64,000 nucleotides of DNA from Desulfobulbaceae bacterium (GTDB lineage Bacteria > Desulfobacterota > Desulfobulbia > Desulfobulbales > Desulfocapsaceae), in NCBI GenBank assembly GCA_011390165.1, contig JAABSV010000004.1, positions 62,001-126,000 of the forward strand, in the 5' to 3' direction. The position numbers were made by a program, and so were the translations under genes. Positions 54,927 through 64,000 of the stretch are shown in pieces (the stretch's first letter is position 1; every line of letters starts with the position of its first letter). The notes below the pieces were generated by a model, which did no database searches, was not told the origin of the DNA, and saw only the letters and a program-made list of their open reading frames with translations.

Positions 54927-57900
54927 GGTAGATCCCCGCCGCGACAAAGGTTGCCACATCCTTCTCATCCACTACCCCGGCTTCAAGGAGGCCGGCCAAC
55001 TCGGCGGCGCTGAGCAGGCTTGTCGGGCCGCCATCGGCTGTACTTCCACCAGCTTTGCCGCCAATGACCGTGCCTTCATCGGCTATGCCGCCAATGACCG
55101 TGCCACCATCGGCTGCGGCATAAGGGATGGGCCTGTTGCTGCCAGCACTGTCGACACCCGGCTCCCGGTCCTCCCCCCCGAGTGGGGAAGCAGCGGCTGC
55201 CTCCCCGCCCGAAGCGAAGGGTGGGAGAGTCTCCGGCGAGCTGTCGGCCAGGTGGGCGGCCAGTTCGTCGATGGTCGGATAATGGAAGGGAAGGGTCGGC
55301 GACAGCTCCTTGCCCAAGATCTCTTCCAGGGAACGGACAAGCTGGACCAGGGCCATGGAGGTGAGGCCGAGGGCAAGAAAGCCACATTCCGGGTCCAACT
55401 CGGCAGCCGGCCGACCGAGAAGGGGGGCGAGCGCCTCCTGCAGCCAGCACCGCCATCTCTCGAGCCGCTCACCCCTCTCGCCCTGGCTACCATCCTCCAG
55501 CAGCTCATTCCTTCCGCTCGAGGCACCATCCTCCGGCCGTTCCTTCTCCCCGCCCAGGGCAACATCCTCCAACCAGAGACGTTCCCTGACAAAGGGGTAG
55601 GTGGGGGCACTGATCCGGTGGGGCTGCCTCTCGCCGTACAGCTGCGCCCAGTCAACCTTCTCCCCCCGCACCCAGGATCGGGCCAGCCGCCGGAGCTGCT
55701 CGCCGCCGTCGCCGACAAGCTCCGAGGGAGGACCGCCGGAACCGGCGGCTGCCGCCGCCCTGTGCACACCGACCCGGCCCCGCCAGCAACTCCCCGGCGG
55801 CAGTTCGGCGTCGTCCAGAAAGGCGGTCAGCAGTTCCGTCAGTTCGCCAAGGGATGCAACCAGCAGGCCCAGCCGTTCGGCCATGGCCTGGCGACCGGTC
55901 TGCAGGGTCCAGGCCAGATCGTCCAGGGGTGTTTCCGGGTTTTTGCCAACAAAGGCCAGCAGCCGCCGGGCCGCGGCACGGAGGACGTCGCCGCTCCTGG
56001 CTGAGAGGGGGATCAGCACCGGCCCCGAAGGCGGCACCAACCGGACTGACGGCGCCGGGGCCTCCTCGATGAGGAGATGGGCGTTGGCGCCGCCAGCCCC
56101 GAAGGCAGAGAGGGCAGCCAGACGCGGGAAGAGCCTCTTTTTGCCTGCCACCAGCAGCTCCGGTTCCTTCCAGGGGGCGAGATGGGGCTGGAGGAAAAAG
56201 GGGGTGTCGGCAAGGTTCATGGCCGGGTTCACCTGATCGGCATAGAGGGCGGGGGCCAGCTGTCGGTGGCGCAACTGGAGGATGATCCTGGTCAGACCGG
56301 CCATGCCGCCGGCCGCCTCCAGATGGCCGAAGTTGGCCTTCACCGAGGCGAGCGGGCACCAGCCGGTGGCTGGACCCTCCTCCTGAAAACTCTCAAAGGC
56401 CTGCCTGAGGGCGGTGATCTCGATCAGATCACCCAGTTCGGTGGCGGTGCCGTGCGCTTCGACAAAGCTGATCTGCCGCGGACTAACCCCGGATCGGAGC
56501 AGAGTTGTGCGGATCAGCTCCTGCTGGGCCTGCGGGTTTGGCGCGGTGTAGCCGCTGCCCATGCCACCGTGGTTCACCTGGCTGCCGCGGATCACCGCAT
56601 GGATATGGTCCCGATCGCGCAGCGCCGCGGCGAGGGGCTTGAGGAGGACCACCCCGACCCCCTCGCCGGGGACAAAGCCGCTCGCCCCTTTGGCAAAACT
56701 GCGGCACTGGTCGCCACTGGCAAGCAGTTTCTGGGCCGCCAGGGCCAGATAGGTGGCCGGGTGGAGGTAGAGGTTGACGCCACCGGCGATGGCCAGGGCA
56801 CAGTTGCCCTGGCGCAGCTGTTCACCGGCCAGGTGGATGGCGGTGAGGGCGGAAGAGCACATGGTGTCCACCGGCATGCTTGGCCCGGCAAGGTCGAGGA
56901 AATAGGATACCCGATTGGCCACCGAAGCAAAGGAGGTGTGGGGAAGGAGCACCGGCCGGGCAGATGACCCGGCCTGGTGGAGGGCAAAACCGGTCTTGGT
57001 GATGCCGGCAAAGACACCGACCTGCCGGTGGTACACCTCCTGCAGGCTCTGCCGGGTATAGCCGGCATCCTCAACCGCCTCCCAGGCGCACTGGAGAAAG
57101 AGCCGCTCCTGGGGGTCCATGGCCCGCGCCTGTTCCCGGGAGATATGGAAAAAATCGGCGTCAAACTCGGCAAATTCAGCCAGGAAGCCCCCCCACTTGC
57201 TCGGGCTCCTCCCCAGAGCGGCGGCGGTCTCCGCATCCGGGTGGAAGAAATTCTCGAGGGGCCAGCGCTCCGGGGGGATCTCTCCGATCACACTCTCACC
57301 GCGGCTGACAATCTGCCAGAACCGGTCGAGATCAGCGGCCTGCGGATACCGGCCACTGAGGCCGATAATGGCAAGAGGTTGCTGCAGCTGCCCTCCCTCC
57401 TCCGACTCCCCATCGCCAGGGCGAACCCTCACCGGTCGTCGTGGCGCAGCTGTCGCTCCTTTTGCCGGCGCCGCAACCGGTACCGCTACCGCAGCCGCTA
57501 CCGCAACCGCTGTCGCACCCCCAGCCACCGCTCCTGCCGTCGCTGGCTCGGCGACTCTTCCGCCGGCTGCAAGCCAATCGACACAGGCCGGGCCATGGCT
57601 GGCAAGAAGTTGTCGCCCCAGAGCACGCAGGCTCTGGTGCTGGTAAAAGATGGTCTTCTCCACCGGCCCGAGGGCCTTTGCCAATTCCTCCCGCAACTGG
57701 GCGAAGATGATCGAATCGATCCCATAACCGGCCAGGGGCTCGTCCACGTCGATCCGTTCCGCCGCCAGACCGATGGTTTGGCCGACCAGTTGCTGCAGGC
57801 GGCAGAGGATGGCGGTGAACAGCTCCTCTTCGGCTACACCCGGTTGGCGCGAAATGTCCGCCGACGCAGGCTCAACTCGGTTGCCGCCAGGGGCATGCTG

Positions 57901-60900
57901 GCTGGCGGGGGGTTGGGCAGCCGCCGGGACCTCACCCTGCCAATCGGCCAGCCAGTGGCGCAGGCGGGGGCCTTCGCCGAAGAGGAGAAGCAGCCGACTC
58001 ACCCCTTCCTCCCTGGCCAGCGCCAGGGCCGGGGCGAAGGCGTTCAGACCGTCGCCTGCGGTCATGGCAACCATCCCGGTGACCAGGTGCAGCCGCTCGG
58101 CAGTGGCGGCATCGATCCCCATTCCCACCTCCCAGAGGGGCCAGTTGATCGACAGGGTCTGCCCCCGCCGCCTCCCTTCGGCGACCAGCCGGTTCCGGTA
58201 GCCGGCGTAACCGTCCAGAAAGCCATTGGCGGCGGCGTAGTCAGCCTGACCGGGGTTGCCGAAGATGGCGGCGGTGGAGGAGAAAAAGACCATAAAGTCA
58301 AGATCAATCGCCTGGCTGGCCAGATCGAGGTGGACCGTGCCGTCCACCTTCGGGGCCAGCACCTCCTGGAACTCCTGACCGCTCTTTCGCCGGCAGAGGC
58401 TGTCCCGGTTCAGTCCGGCGGCATGGAGAATGCCGTGCAGGGCACCGAACCTGGCGATAATCGCCTCGATCAGGGCGGTTACCTGCCCGCCGTCGCCCAA
58501 ATCGGCCTGACGGTAGAGGACCAGGCCGGCCGGGCTGGTGGCGGTGGCCTCGGCCTGCAGGTCGAGCAGCAGCGCCCTATCGACCTGATCGGCAGCGGTT
58601 CGTCCAACCAGCACCACCCGAGCCCCCGGTGCCTGGCGGAGGATCTCGCCGACAAAGAGGCGACCAAGGCCGCCCAGGCCACCAGTGAGCAGGTAGACCC
58701 CCCCGGCCCGCCAGGGTGATCCGGCCGACGGCAGCCGGCTGACTTCCCGCCAGAAAAGTCGCTGTCGCCGCCCGGCCCGCCAGCGAACCACCCTGCCCGA
58801 CCCTTGTGAGGTGCTGCAGATGTCAATGAGATCGGGCCCGGTTGCCACCTCGGTCAGTTTTGCCACCACCAGCACCTGGCAGCTCAGTTGCGGATTTTCC
58901 AGTTGGACGGTATGGAGCAACCCGGCAAGGCCCGACAACAGAGAGTACTCCGAGGGGTGGGCCTCTTTGCCCTCCTCCGGGACGAGCAGCTGGACCAGTA
59001 CCGGCCCGGCCGGCGGCTCGGCAAGAAAGGTCCGCAGAGCGGTGAGCAACTGCCAGGCGATATCCCGGTACCGTTCGGCCGGGTCACTGCTCATGGCGAA
59101 CAGGGGGATGGTGCCGGCCGGCGCCGAGGGGGGAAGGGCGCCGACCACGAACAGCAGCCGTCCGGCAAACTCCGCTCCGCCAACCGGACCCGGCGGGGCC
59201 ATCTCCACCTCCCGCCACTCCGGCCGGAGGACAAGGAGCCCCCTTTCCTCTTCCGCCACCGGCATCGGTTCGGACGGGGCCCAGTACCGCTCGCGGGCAA
59301 AGGGATAGCCGGGCAGGCTGATCCTGGCCGGCGGCCGGCCCCGGTAGAACTGTTGCCAGTCGACGTCCTTCCCCCGCACCCAGTCGAGGGCCAGCTGTGC
59401 CAACCCCTCCAGCTCCGGCTCGAGCCCGTCCTGCCCCGCCGGTCCCCCCTTTTTCGGCACCCGACCCCGCCAGCAGTCGGGCGGGTTCTCCCGGCCATCA
59501 ACAAAGGCCTGGAGCCTCGCCAGCAGCTGCTCGATACTGGCAACCAGAAAGACCACCCGCTCGGCCAGAGGCGCCCGTCCGCTTTGCAGGGTGTGGGCAA
59601 CGGCGGCAAGGGTCGGTCGGCCATCACCTTCCCCCTTGTCAAGAGCCGCCCGCAGTCTGGCCGCCTGCTCCCGGAGAGCCTGGTCGTCCCGGGCCGACAA
59701 CGGCACCAGCACCACCCCGGAACTGAGGGTGGGCGGGGGCAGAGGCGAGGATGGCAGATACTCCCGCACCAGCAGATGGAAATTGGTGCCGCTGTGGCCG
59801 AAGGAGTTGAGCGCCGCCATCCGCGGCCGCCCCTCGCTTGGCCAGGGTCGACCGCGGTCGCTGATCACAAAGGGGGTCCCCTCAAAATCTATCAGCCGGT
59901 TGAGCCGCTGAAAGCCGACCAGGCCCGGCAACCAGCCATGCCGCAGGGAGAGCAGGAGCTTGATCAGACCGGTCACCGCCGCATTGGCGCCGGTGTGGCC
60001 GATGGCGGCCTTGGCACTGCCGATGAGGCAGTAGTGCTTCCGATCAGTGAGGGGGCGGAAGGCACGGATCAGGGCGTTCCCCTCCACCGGGTCGCCAAGA
60101 ATGGTGCCCGTACCGTGCGTCTCGATGGTGTCGATCCGGGCCGGATCGACCCGAAAACGGCGGTAGAGCTGGCTGATCAGTTCCTCCTGCGCCGAACCGC
60201 TGGGGGCGGTGATACCGTTGCTCGCCCCATCCTGATTGATGCCGCTGGCATGGATCACCCCATAGATATGGTCACCATCCCGTTCCGCCTCGGCCAGCCG
60301 TTTCAGGACCACCATACTCACCCCCTCGGCCAGCACCATGCCGTCGGCAGCCTCGTCAAAGGGGCGGCAACGGCCAGTGGGCGAAAGCATGCCGGTGGCC
60401 AGCAGCGGGCCAAGAACCTTCGGCCCCATGGCGGCGAAGACGCCGCCGGCCAGGGCCAGATCGGCGGTTCCGGAGAGCAGACTCTCGCAGGCGAGATGGA
60501 GGGCCACCCCGGAGGAGGAGCAGCCGGTGTTGACCACCACCGCCGGCCCCTTGAGGTTGAGAAAATAGGAGAGACGGGAGGCGATAATGGCGTCGGAGGC
60601 GCCGGTAAAGCTGGCGTGGAAATAGCCGGTGGGTTCGGCACCGACGAAGATGGCGGTGGGCGATTCGGCCAGGGCCAGGGGATTGTAGCCGGCGTCCTCA
60701 AGTCCCCGCCACCCCTCCTGCAGAACCAGCCGTTGGTGCGGGGTCATCGACGCCGCCTCCCGTGGGGTAATGTGGAAGAAGAGGGGATCAAAACAGTCTC
60801 GGTCGCCGAGCGTGCCACCCCAATGGTAGTTCTTCGCACCCGGCCGCTGGTCGAGGTAGTGGCCCGGCAAGCGGCCGATGGCACAACGGCCGGAACGGAG

Positions 60901-63900
60901 CATCTCCCAGAAGGCGTGCACATCGGGAGCACCCGGAAACTGCCCGGAGATCCCCACCACCGCGATATCAAGGGGATCTGCATAGGCAGGCCGGCTTACC
61001 CGGCAGGGCTCCGGCATGCACTGCCGGCCCTCCGCCGACGGGGTGACCAACCGGCGCTCCGCAGTACGGTGTTCCTCAGCACGGTGCTCAGTGCGGTGCG
61101 GGCCGGGGGTGGCCTCCTCGGCTGGCGGCCTCTGCACCGCCGCTGCCGGCGGCGGGCGCTGGCCCTCTGCCGGACCGGCAGGCTGGTCGGCAATCCGGCC
61201 GACAGCCCCCCCCTTTCCAACCATCCGTGGGGAGTGGTCACGGTGCAGGTGCCGGGCGAGCCGGGCGACGGTGCTGTGGTCGAAGAGTACGGTGGTCGGC
61301 AGACGCAGGCCAAGGGCATCGTTGACCTGCTGGATGAAGCCGGCACCGAGAATCGAGTCGATCCCGTAGTCGGAAAAGGGGACATTCTCCTCCAGATCGG
61401 CCCGGGGAATCTTCAGCGCCCCGGCAAGACTGTCGAGGAGAATCTCAGCGATTGCCGCCGGCAAAAGGGAGGAATCCTCCCGGCGGTCGACCAGCGGCGC
61501 CGCGCCACCTGCCGCTGCCCTGTCCTCGCTGGTATCCTCGCTGGTGGCCCCGCCAGCATCCGCGCCGGCAAAAGAGGCTGGCAAGCGATGGCGGATCAGG
61601 CCGTCACTGGCCGCCAGAATGATCTGCAGGCCGCGGTGGTGTTCGGCCGCCACCGGGAAAAGAACCGGTGCAAAGCCCTCGGCGACCAGCAACCGCTGCC
61701 AGCTGGCCGGGGCCAGACCGGGACTGCCGGGAAGGCGCAGGGGCTGGTCGCCGGACTGGTTCCAGCCGTCGATCAGCCCGAAGACCATGCTCTCGAAGAG
61801 GGTCTTCCGGCTGATCTCCTGGATCAGCAGGATGCCGTTTCTGGCCAGTACCGCCTTGGCGTTGCGCAGGGTGTTGCGGATATTGGCGGTGGCATGGAGG
61901 ACATTGGTGGCCACCACCAGGTCATAGGCCCCGCAGGCTATTCCCTGGCTGGCCGGTGGCTGCTCGACGTTCCACAACCGGCAACGGAGAAAGGGGTAGT
62001 CGGCGGCAAAGCGGCTTCGGCCATGCTCGAGGAAGGAGGGGGATAGATCGGTATAGCAGTATTCGGCCAGGTGTTGCCGCCAGCTGTTCAGGGCCGGAAG
62101 CAACTGGCTGGTGGTACCGCCGGTGCCGGCACCGATCTCCAGCAGCCGCAGGGAGACCGCAGGGTCGACGGCGAGGCGCTGACGCAGGATGGCGACGGCC
62201 GCCTCGGCCACCACTTGGTTGAAGTAGCCCACCAGGCGGTTGCTGGTGTAGAGGCCCTCCATCTTTTCCACGCTGCCGGCCGGAAAAAGGATGTCGGTCA
62301 CCGGCAGCAGGCCACGGAGAATGGCCGGCAACTGGCGGAAGCAGTCCTCAAGGATCCGTGCCCAATAGTGGAGGTCAGGGTCGGCGAGGGTGGCGGCACG
62401 GCTGTTCTCCCACTCCTGCCACAGTTGTCCCACGCCACTCTCCCCACCCCCGGCCAACACCGGCCGCAGCCCTCCCTGCTCGTCACTGATCAGGCCGGCA
62501 GCCAGGAGATGGGCAAGGCACTCCTGCCACCACCCCTGGTATTTGTCCAGGATCGCCGCCTGCCGGCGCAAACTCTCGGCATCGGCCGGCCGGCGGTCGG
62601 TAAAGAGTCCCATCTCCTGCAGCTGGGCGAAGAGGAAGTTGACCATCCAGCGGTCAAACTGTTCCGGGCCGGCCACCCTGGCCGGCGGCTCCACCGACGG
62701 CCGCCAGTCAGCCAGGGTGGCGGCTACGGCGGGGATGGTCTCCGCCTGCAGCTCCAACCACTCACCAGCGACCAGCCCTTCCGGCGGTCGACTGCTCTTC
62801 AGCAGGGCCAGCTGAGGCAAGGAGTCGACAGGGGCGGCAAGGATCTGCTCCACTGCCGCCATCCCCTCGGCCGGGCTGATGGCCCCCACCCCGCTCTGCT
62901 GCAGACGGTTTTTCATCGCCTGACTGATCCGTTCGCCACCACCGAGCCGCCAGTAACCCCAGTTGATCACCCTGCCGGCCGGCAGGGTGGTGGCAAAGGC
63001 ATCCTGGAAGGCGCAACCGGCGGCATAGCCGCTCATCCCTTCGGCGGTTCCAAAGGCCGCCATGGAGGAAAAAAAGAGCAGGAAATCGAGCCCCTCGCCG
63101 GCAAAGGCGGCGGCCAGATGACGGCTGGCGGCAATCTTCACCGCCAGGATACGGCGAAAATGCGCCTCATCCATCATTTCGAGGCGCTGGTCGTATTCGG
63201 CCACCGCCGAATGGACCACCCCGTGAATTCGGGGAAACTCCTCGGCAATGGCGGCCAGGGCCCGGGCCAGGGAGAGGGGGTCGGTGGCGTCGGCACGGCA
63301 GTAACGGGGGGCCGGGCCGAGTCCGGCAAGACGATCGATATCCGCCTTGATGCTTTCATCCATCTCCCGCCGACCGAACCAGATCAGCCGGGCCTGAAAG
63401 TGCCGCAGGAGGTGTTCGGAGAGGACCACCCCGAGACCGCCGGCTCCGCCAACCAAGAGATAGACACCACCCTGGCGGAAGGGGTTCGCCTGCTGCGCCA
63501 TCGGTGCTCTCGGTATACCGGGCACTGAGGGGACAGAAGGCACAGAAAGGACGCGGGGTTCGCAGGGTTGGCAGGGTTGGCAGGAAATAAGGCGCCTGTG
63601 GAACCACTCCCCTTCCCGGAAGAGCAAGGGCTCGCCCAATGGCCCGGCCGGTATGTCGACCAGTCCGGCCGGTCCGACCAGTCTGTCCAGTCCGTCCAGG
63701 TCGGCAGATCCCGCCACTGGCCATTCTCCCTCCAGATCGACCTGACGCACTCGCCACTGCCGGAACTCCCGGGCCATCGCTCCGGCCAGCGCATGGATGG
63801 CGGCGGCGGCCGGTTCCAGCCAGGGCCCTCTCCTCACCTCTTGCCGGCCGACGCTCCCCCCATGCCTGGTGATTACCGTCCAGTCGAGGGCTCTCTCCCC

Positions 63901-63999
63901 GTAGCCGGCGGCCAGCAGGGCCTTGCCGAGCCGAAACAGCTCGAGCAACCCAGCCGGTTCCCCTCCCCCTGCCCCGGTAGCGGAGGTGGGCGAGGTTTG
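54919..63999 (-). CDS. Trans-AT polyketide synthase, 3' part (PKS-A, partial at right edge)
   Basis: The frame is open to the right edge; about 3,026 residues are visible. Domain order in the visible part: KR-cMT-ACP / KS-KR-ACP / KS-ACP, then a short C-terminal tail ending VATFVAAGIYHG. There is no acyltransferase or dehydratase domain. A TTG at 63948 only looks like a start, as KR-associated sequence continues upstream of it. The stop overlaps the PKS-B start by 8 nt (ATGGATAA), so the two proteins are translationally coupled and act in sequence: the last ACP here hands its chain to the first condensation domain of PKS-B. The C-terminal 100 or so residues contain a 30-nt DNA repeat and may form a docking segment. 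Confidence 0.95.
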   Translation of the reverse strand, partial: QTSPTSATGAGGGEPAGLLELFRLGKALLAAGYGERALDWTVITRHGGSVGRQEVRRGPWLEPAAAAIHALAGAMAREFRQWRVRQVDLEGEWPVAGSADLDGLDRLVGPAGLVDIPAGPLGEPLLFREGEWFHRRLISCQPCQPCEPRVLSVPSVPSVPGIPRAPMAQQANPFRQGGVYLLVGGAGGLGVVLSEHLLRHFQARLIWFGRREMDESIKADIDRLAGLGPAPRYCRADATDPLSLARALAAIAEEFPRIHGVVHSAVAEYDQRLEMMDEAHFRRILAVKIAASRHLAAAFAGEGLDFLLFFSSMAAFGTAEGMSGYAAGCAFQDAFATTLPAGRVINWGYWRLGGGERISQAMKNRLQQSGVGAISPAEGMAAVEQILAAPVDSLPQLALLKSSRPPEGLVAGEWLELQAETIPAVAATLADWRPSVEPPARVAGPEQFDRWMVNFLFAQLQEMGLFTDRRPADAESLRRQAAILDKYQGWWQECLAHLLAAGLISDEQGGLRPVLAGGGESGVGQLWQEWENSRAATLADPDLHYWARILEDCFRQLPAILRGLLPVTDILFPAGSVEKMEGLYTSNRLVGYFNQVVAEAAVAILRQRLAVDPAVSLRLLEIGAGTGGTTSQLLPALNSWRQHLAEYCYTDLSPSFLEHGRSRFAADYPFLRCRLWNVEQPPASQGIACGAYDLVVATNVLHATANIRNTLRNAKAVLARNGILLIQEISRKTLFESMVFGLIDGWNQSGDQPLRLPGSPGLAPASWQRLLVAEGFAPVLFPVAAEHHRGLQIILAASDGLIRHRLPASFAGADAGGATSEDTSEDRAAAGGAAPLVDRREDSSLLPAAIAEILLDSLAGALKIPRADLEENVPFSDYGIDSILGAGFIQQVNDALGLRLPTTVLFDHSTVARLARHLHRDHSPRMVGKGGAVGRIADQPAGPAEGQRPPPAAAVQRPPAEEATPGPHRTEHRAEEHRTAERRLVTPSAEGRQCMPEPCRVSRPAYADPLDIAVVGISGQFPGAPDVHAFWEMLRSGRCAIGRLPGHYLDQRPGAKNYHWGGTLGDRDCFDPLFFHITPREAASMTPHQRLVLQEGWRGLEDAGYNPLALAESPTAIFVGAEPTGYFHASFTGASDAIIASRLSYFLNLKGPAVVVNTGCSSSGVALHLACESLLSGTADLALAGGVFAAMGPKVLGPLLATGMLSPTGRCRPFDEAADGMVLAEGVSMVVLKRLAEAERDGDHIYGVIHASGINQDGASNGITAPSGSAQEELISQLYRRFRVDPARIDTIETHGTGTILGDPVEGNALIRAFRPLTDRKHYCLIGSAKAAIGHTGANAAVTGLIKLLLSLRHGWLPGLVGFQRLNRLIDFEGTPFVISDRGRPWPSEGRPRMAALNSFGHSGTNFHLLVREYLPSSPLPPPTLSSGVVLVPLSARDDQALREQAARLRAALDKGEGDGRPTLAAVAHTLQSGRAPLAERVVFLVASIEQLLARLQAFVDGRENPPDCWRGRVPKKGGPAGQDGLEPELEGLAQLALDWVRGKDVDWQQFYRGRPPARISLPGYPFARERYWAPSEPMPVAEEERGLLVLRPEWREVEMAPPGPVGGAEFAGRLLFVVGALPPSAPAGTIPLFAMSSDPAERYRDIAWQLLTALRTFLAEPPAGPVLVQLLVPEEGKEAHPSEYSLLSGLAGLLHTVQLENPQLSCQVLVVAKLTEVATGPDLIDICSTSQGSGRVVRWRAGRRQRLFWREVSRLPSAGSPWRAGGVYLLTGGLGGLGRLFVGEILRQAPGARVVLVGRTAADQVDRALLLDLQAEATATSPAGLVLYRQADLGDGGQVTALIEAIIARFGALHGILHAAGLNRDSLCRRKSGQEFQEVLAPKVDGTVHLDLASQAIDLDFMVFFSSTAAIFGNPGQADYAAANGFLDGYAGYRNRLVAEGRRRGQTLSINWPLWEVGMGIDAATAERLHLVTGMVAMTAGDGLNAFAPALALAREEGVSRLLLLFGEGPRLRHWLADWQGEVPAAAQPPASQHAPGGNRVEPASADISRQPGVAEEELFTAILCRLQQLVGQTIGLAAERIDVDEPLAGYGIDSIIFAQLREELAKALGPVEKTIFYQHQSLRALGRQLLASHGPACVDWLAAGGRVAEPATAGAVAGGATAVAVAAAVAVPVAAPAKGATAAPRRPVRVRPGDGESEEGGQLQQPLAIIGLSGRYPQAADLDRFWQIVSRGESVIGEIPPERWPLENFFHPDAETAAALGRSPSKWGGFLAEFAEFDADFFHISREQARAMDPQERLFLQCAWEAVEDAGYTRQSLQEVYHRQVGVFAGITKTGFALHQAGSSARPVLLPHTSFASVANRVSYFLDLAGPSMPVDTMCSSALTAIHLAGEQLRQGNCALAIAGGVNLYLHPATYLALAAQKLLASGDQCRSFAKGASGFVPGEGVGVVLLKPLAAALRDRDHIHAVIRGSQVNHGGMGSGYTAPNPQAQQELIRTTLLRSGVSPRQISFVEAHGTATELGDLIEITALRQAFESFQEEGPATGWCPLASVKANFGHLEAAGGMAGLTRIILQLRHRQLAPALYADQVNPAMNLADTPFFLQPHLAPWKEPELLVAGKKRLFPRLAALSAFGAGGANAHLLIEEAPAPSVRLVPPSGPVLIPLSARSGDVLRAAARRLLAFVGKNPETPLDDLAWTLQTGRQAMAERLGLLVASLGELTELLTAFLDDAELPPGSCWRGRVGVHRAAAAAGSGGPPSELVGDGGEQLRRLARSWVRGEKVDWAQLYGERQPHRISAPTYPFVRERLWLEDVALGGEKERPEDGASSGRNELLEDGSQGERGERLERWRCWLQEALAPLLGRPAAELDPECGFLALGLTSMALVQLVRSLEEILGKELSPTLPFHYPTIDELAAHLADSSPETLPPFASGGEAAAASPLGGEDREPGVDSAGSNRPIPYAAADGGTVIGGIADEGTVIGGKAGGSTADGGPTSLLSAAELAGLLEAGVVDEKDVATFVAAGIYHG
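54933..54937 (-). promoter_or_regulatory. Ribosome-binding site of PKS-B inside PKS-A
   Basis: The complement reads GGGGA with a 6-nt spacer to the ATG at 54926. Together with the ATGGATAA overlap it supports coupled translation and the start at MDKLF. Confidence 0.65.
55057..55116 (-). repeat. 30-nt direct repeat in the PKS-A C-terminal tail
   Basis: Two adjacent copies differing at a few positions. In frame they encode GGTVIGG-containing repeats. Confidence 0.85.
57469..57516 (-). repeat. Short tandem repeat between ACP of module b and KS of module c
   Basis: Copies close to TACCGCAACCGC in tandem. In frame they encode an Ala/Val-rich linker. Confidence 0.75.
57600..60980 (-). other. PKS-A module b: KS-KR-ACP
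   Basis: The KS has NTGCSSSG (Cys near 60,522), ETHGTGT near 60,115 and AAIGHTGANA, a complete set. The KR has LLTGGLGGLG near 58,680, DYAAANGF and HAAGLNRD, so it looks active and B type. The ACP has GYGIDSI near 57,714. Confidence 0.88.
61250..63999 (-). other. PKS-A module a (partial): KR-cMT-ACP
   Basis: The KR has VYLLVGGAGGLG near 63,460 and FFSSMAAFGTAEG with SGYAAG. The C-methyltransferase has IGAGTGGTTS near 62,130 and NVLHATANIR. The ACP has DYGIDSILG near 61,356. The matching KS lies beyond the window edge. Confidence 0.88.
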
Positions 64000-64000
64000 T

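Larger units (their letters stand above)
54919..57385 (-). other. PKS-A module c: KS-ACP without reductase
   Basis: The KS has DTMCSSAL (Cys near 56,858), EAHGTAT and ANFGHLEAAGG, so extension should occur and the beta-keto group should remain. The carrier site near 55,358 reads LGLTSMA, with Thr instead of the usual Asp before the modified Ser. A linker and tail to the stop follow. Confidence 0.85.

Noticed and set aside
57960-59260. Possible dehydratase between KS and KR in module b
   Set aside because: The stretch is the post-KS linker and the KR structural subdomain; no HxxxGxxxxP motif is visible.
63946-63948. TTG at 63948 as the start of PKS-A
   Set aside because: The frame is open and continues to the window edge, and the KR-associated sequence clearly begins further upstream.

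Overview
This is a high-GC, gene-dense window. It carries an anaerobic-type cobalamin operon (cbi genes, cobalt-first pathway), Tat-exported and membrane iron-sulfur proteins, and a large hybrid trans-AT polyketide/non-ribosomal peptide cluster. The cbi set and the NapH/NapG-like and DUF362 redox proteins suggest an anaerobe, perhaps a sulfate-reducer-like Desulfobacterota. That placement is inference from gene content, not a database result.

Layout. 2-6182 (+): end of cbiA, then cbiC, cbiD, cbiET (fused), cbiF, cbiG and cbiH, all tightly coupled. 6227-13906 (+): five biosynthetic accessory genes on the same strand directly behind cbiH: a SyrD/PvdE-like ABC exporter, a zinc alcohol dehydrogenase, an O-methyltransferase, a tandem acyltransferase fused to a PfaD-type enoyl reductase, and an Sfp-type phosphopantetheinyl transferase. 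13907-14760: a non-coding, AT-richer interval with palindromes. 14761-18532 (+): a YqhD-like alcohol dehydrogenase, a Tat-exported DUF362 protein and a membrane polyferredoxin. 18781-63999 (-): one operon transcribed leftwards, with a PKS gene entering from the right edge, an 11,112-residue PKS/NRPS, an exported serine carboxypeptidase (family S10) and a SAM methyltransferase.

Assembly line as read. PKS-A (partial): ...KR-cMT-ACP / KS-KR-ACP / KS-ACP. PKS-B: C-A(Gly)-PCP / KS-KR-cMT-ACP / KS-KR-ACP / KS-KR'-cMT-ACP / KS-KR-ACP / KS0-ACP-TE / KS0-ACP / C-C-A-PCP-TE. No module contains an acyltransferase, so the tandem AT at 9825-13100 must load malonyl units in trans. No dehydratase is visible. 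The expected core is a polyhydroxylated, alpha-methylated polyketide with an internal glycine and a final amino acid, possibly one with a basic side chain.

The most unusual part is the end of the line: two successive ketosynthases that each lost the HGTGT histidine (with different replacements), an internal thioesterase whose catalytic Asp position holds Glu, a tandem pair of condensation domains with no adenylation domain between them, and then a second, normal-looking thioesterase. A secreted S10 carboxypeptidase sits directly downstream in the same operon and is a candidate for trimming or activating the exported product. Nearly every inter-domain linker carries its own short, in-frame tandem DNA repeat (9, 12, 18 or 30 nt), and similar repeats lie in nearby intergenic DNA.
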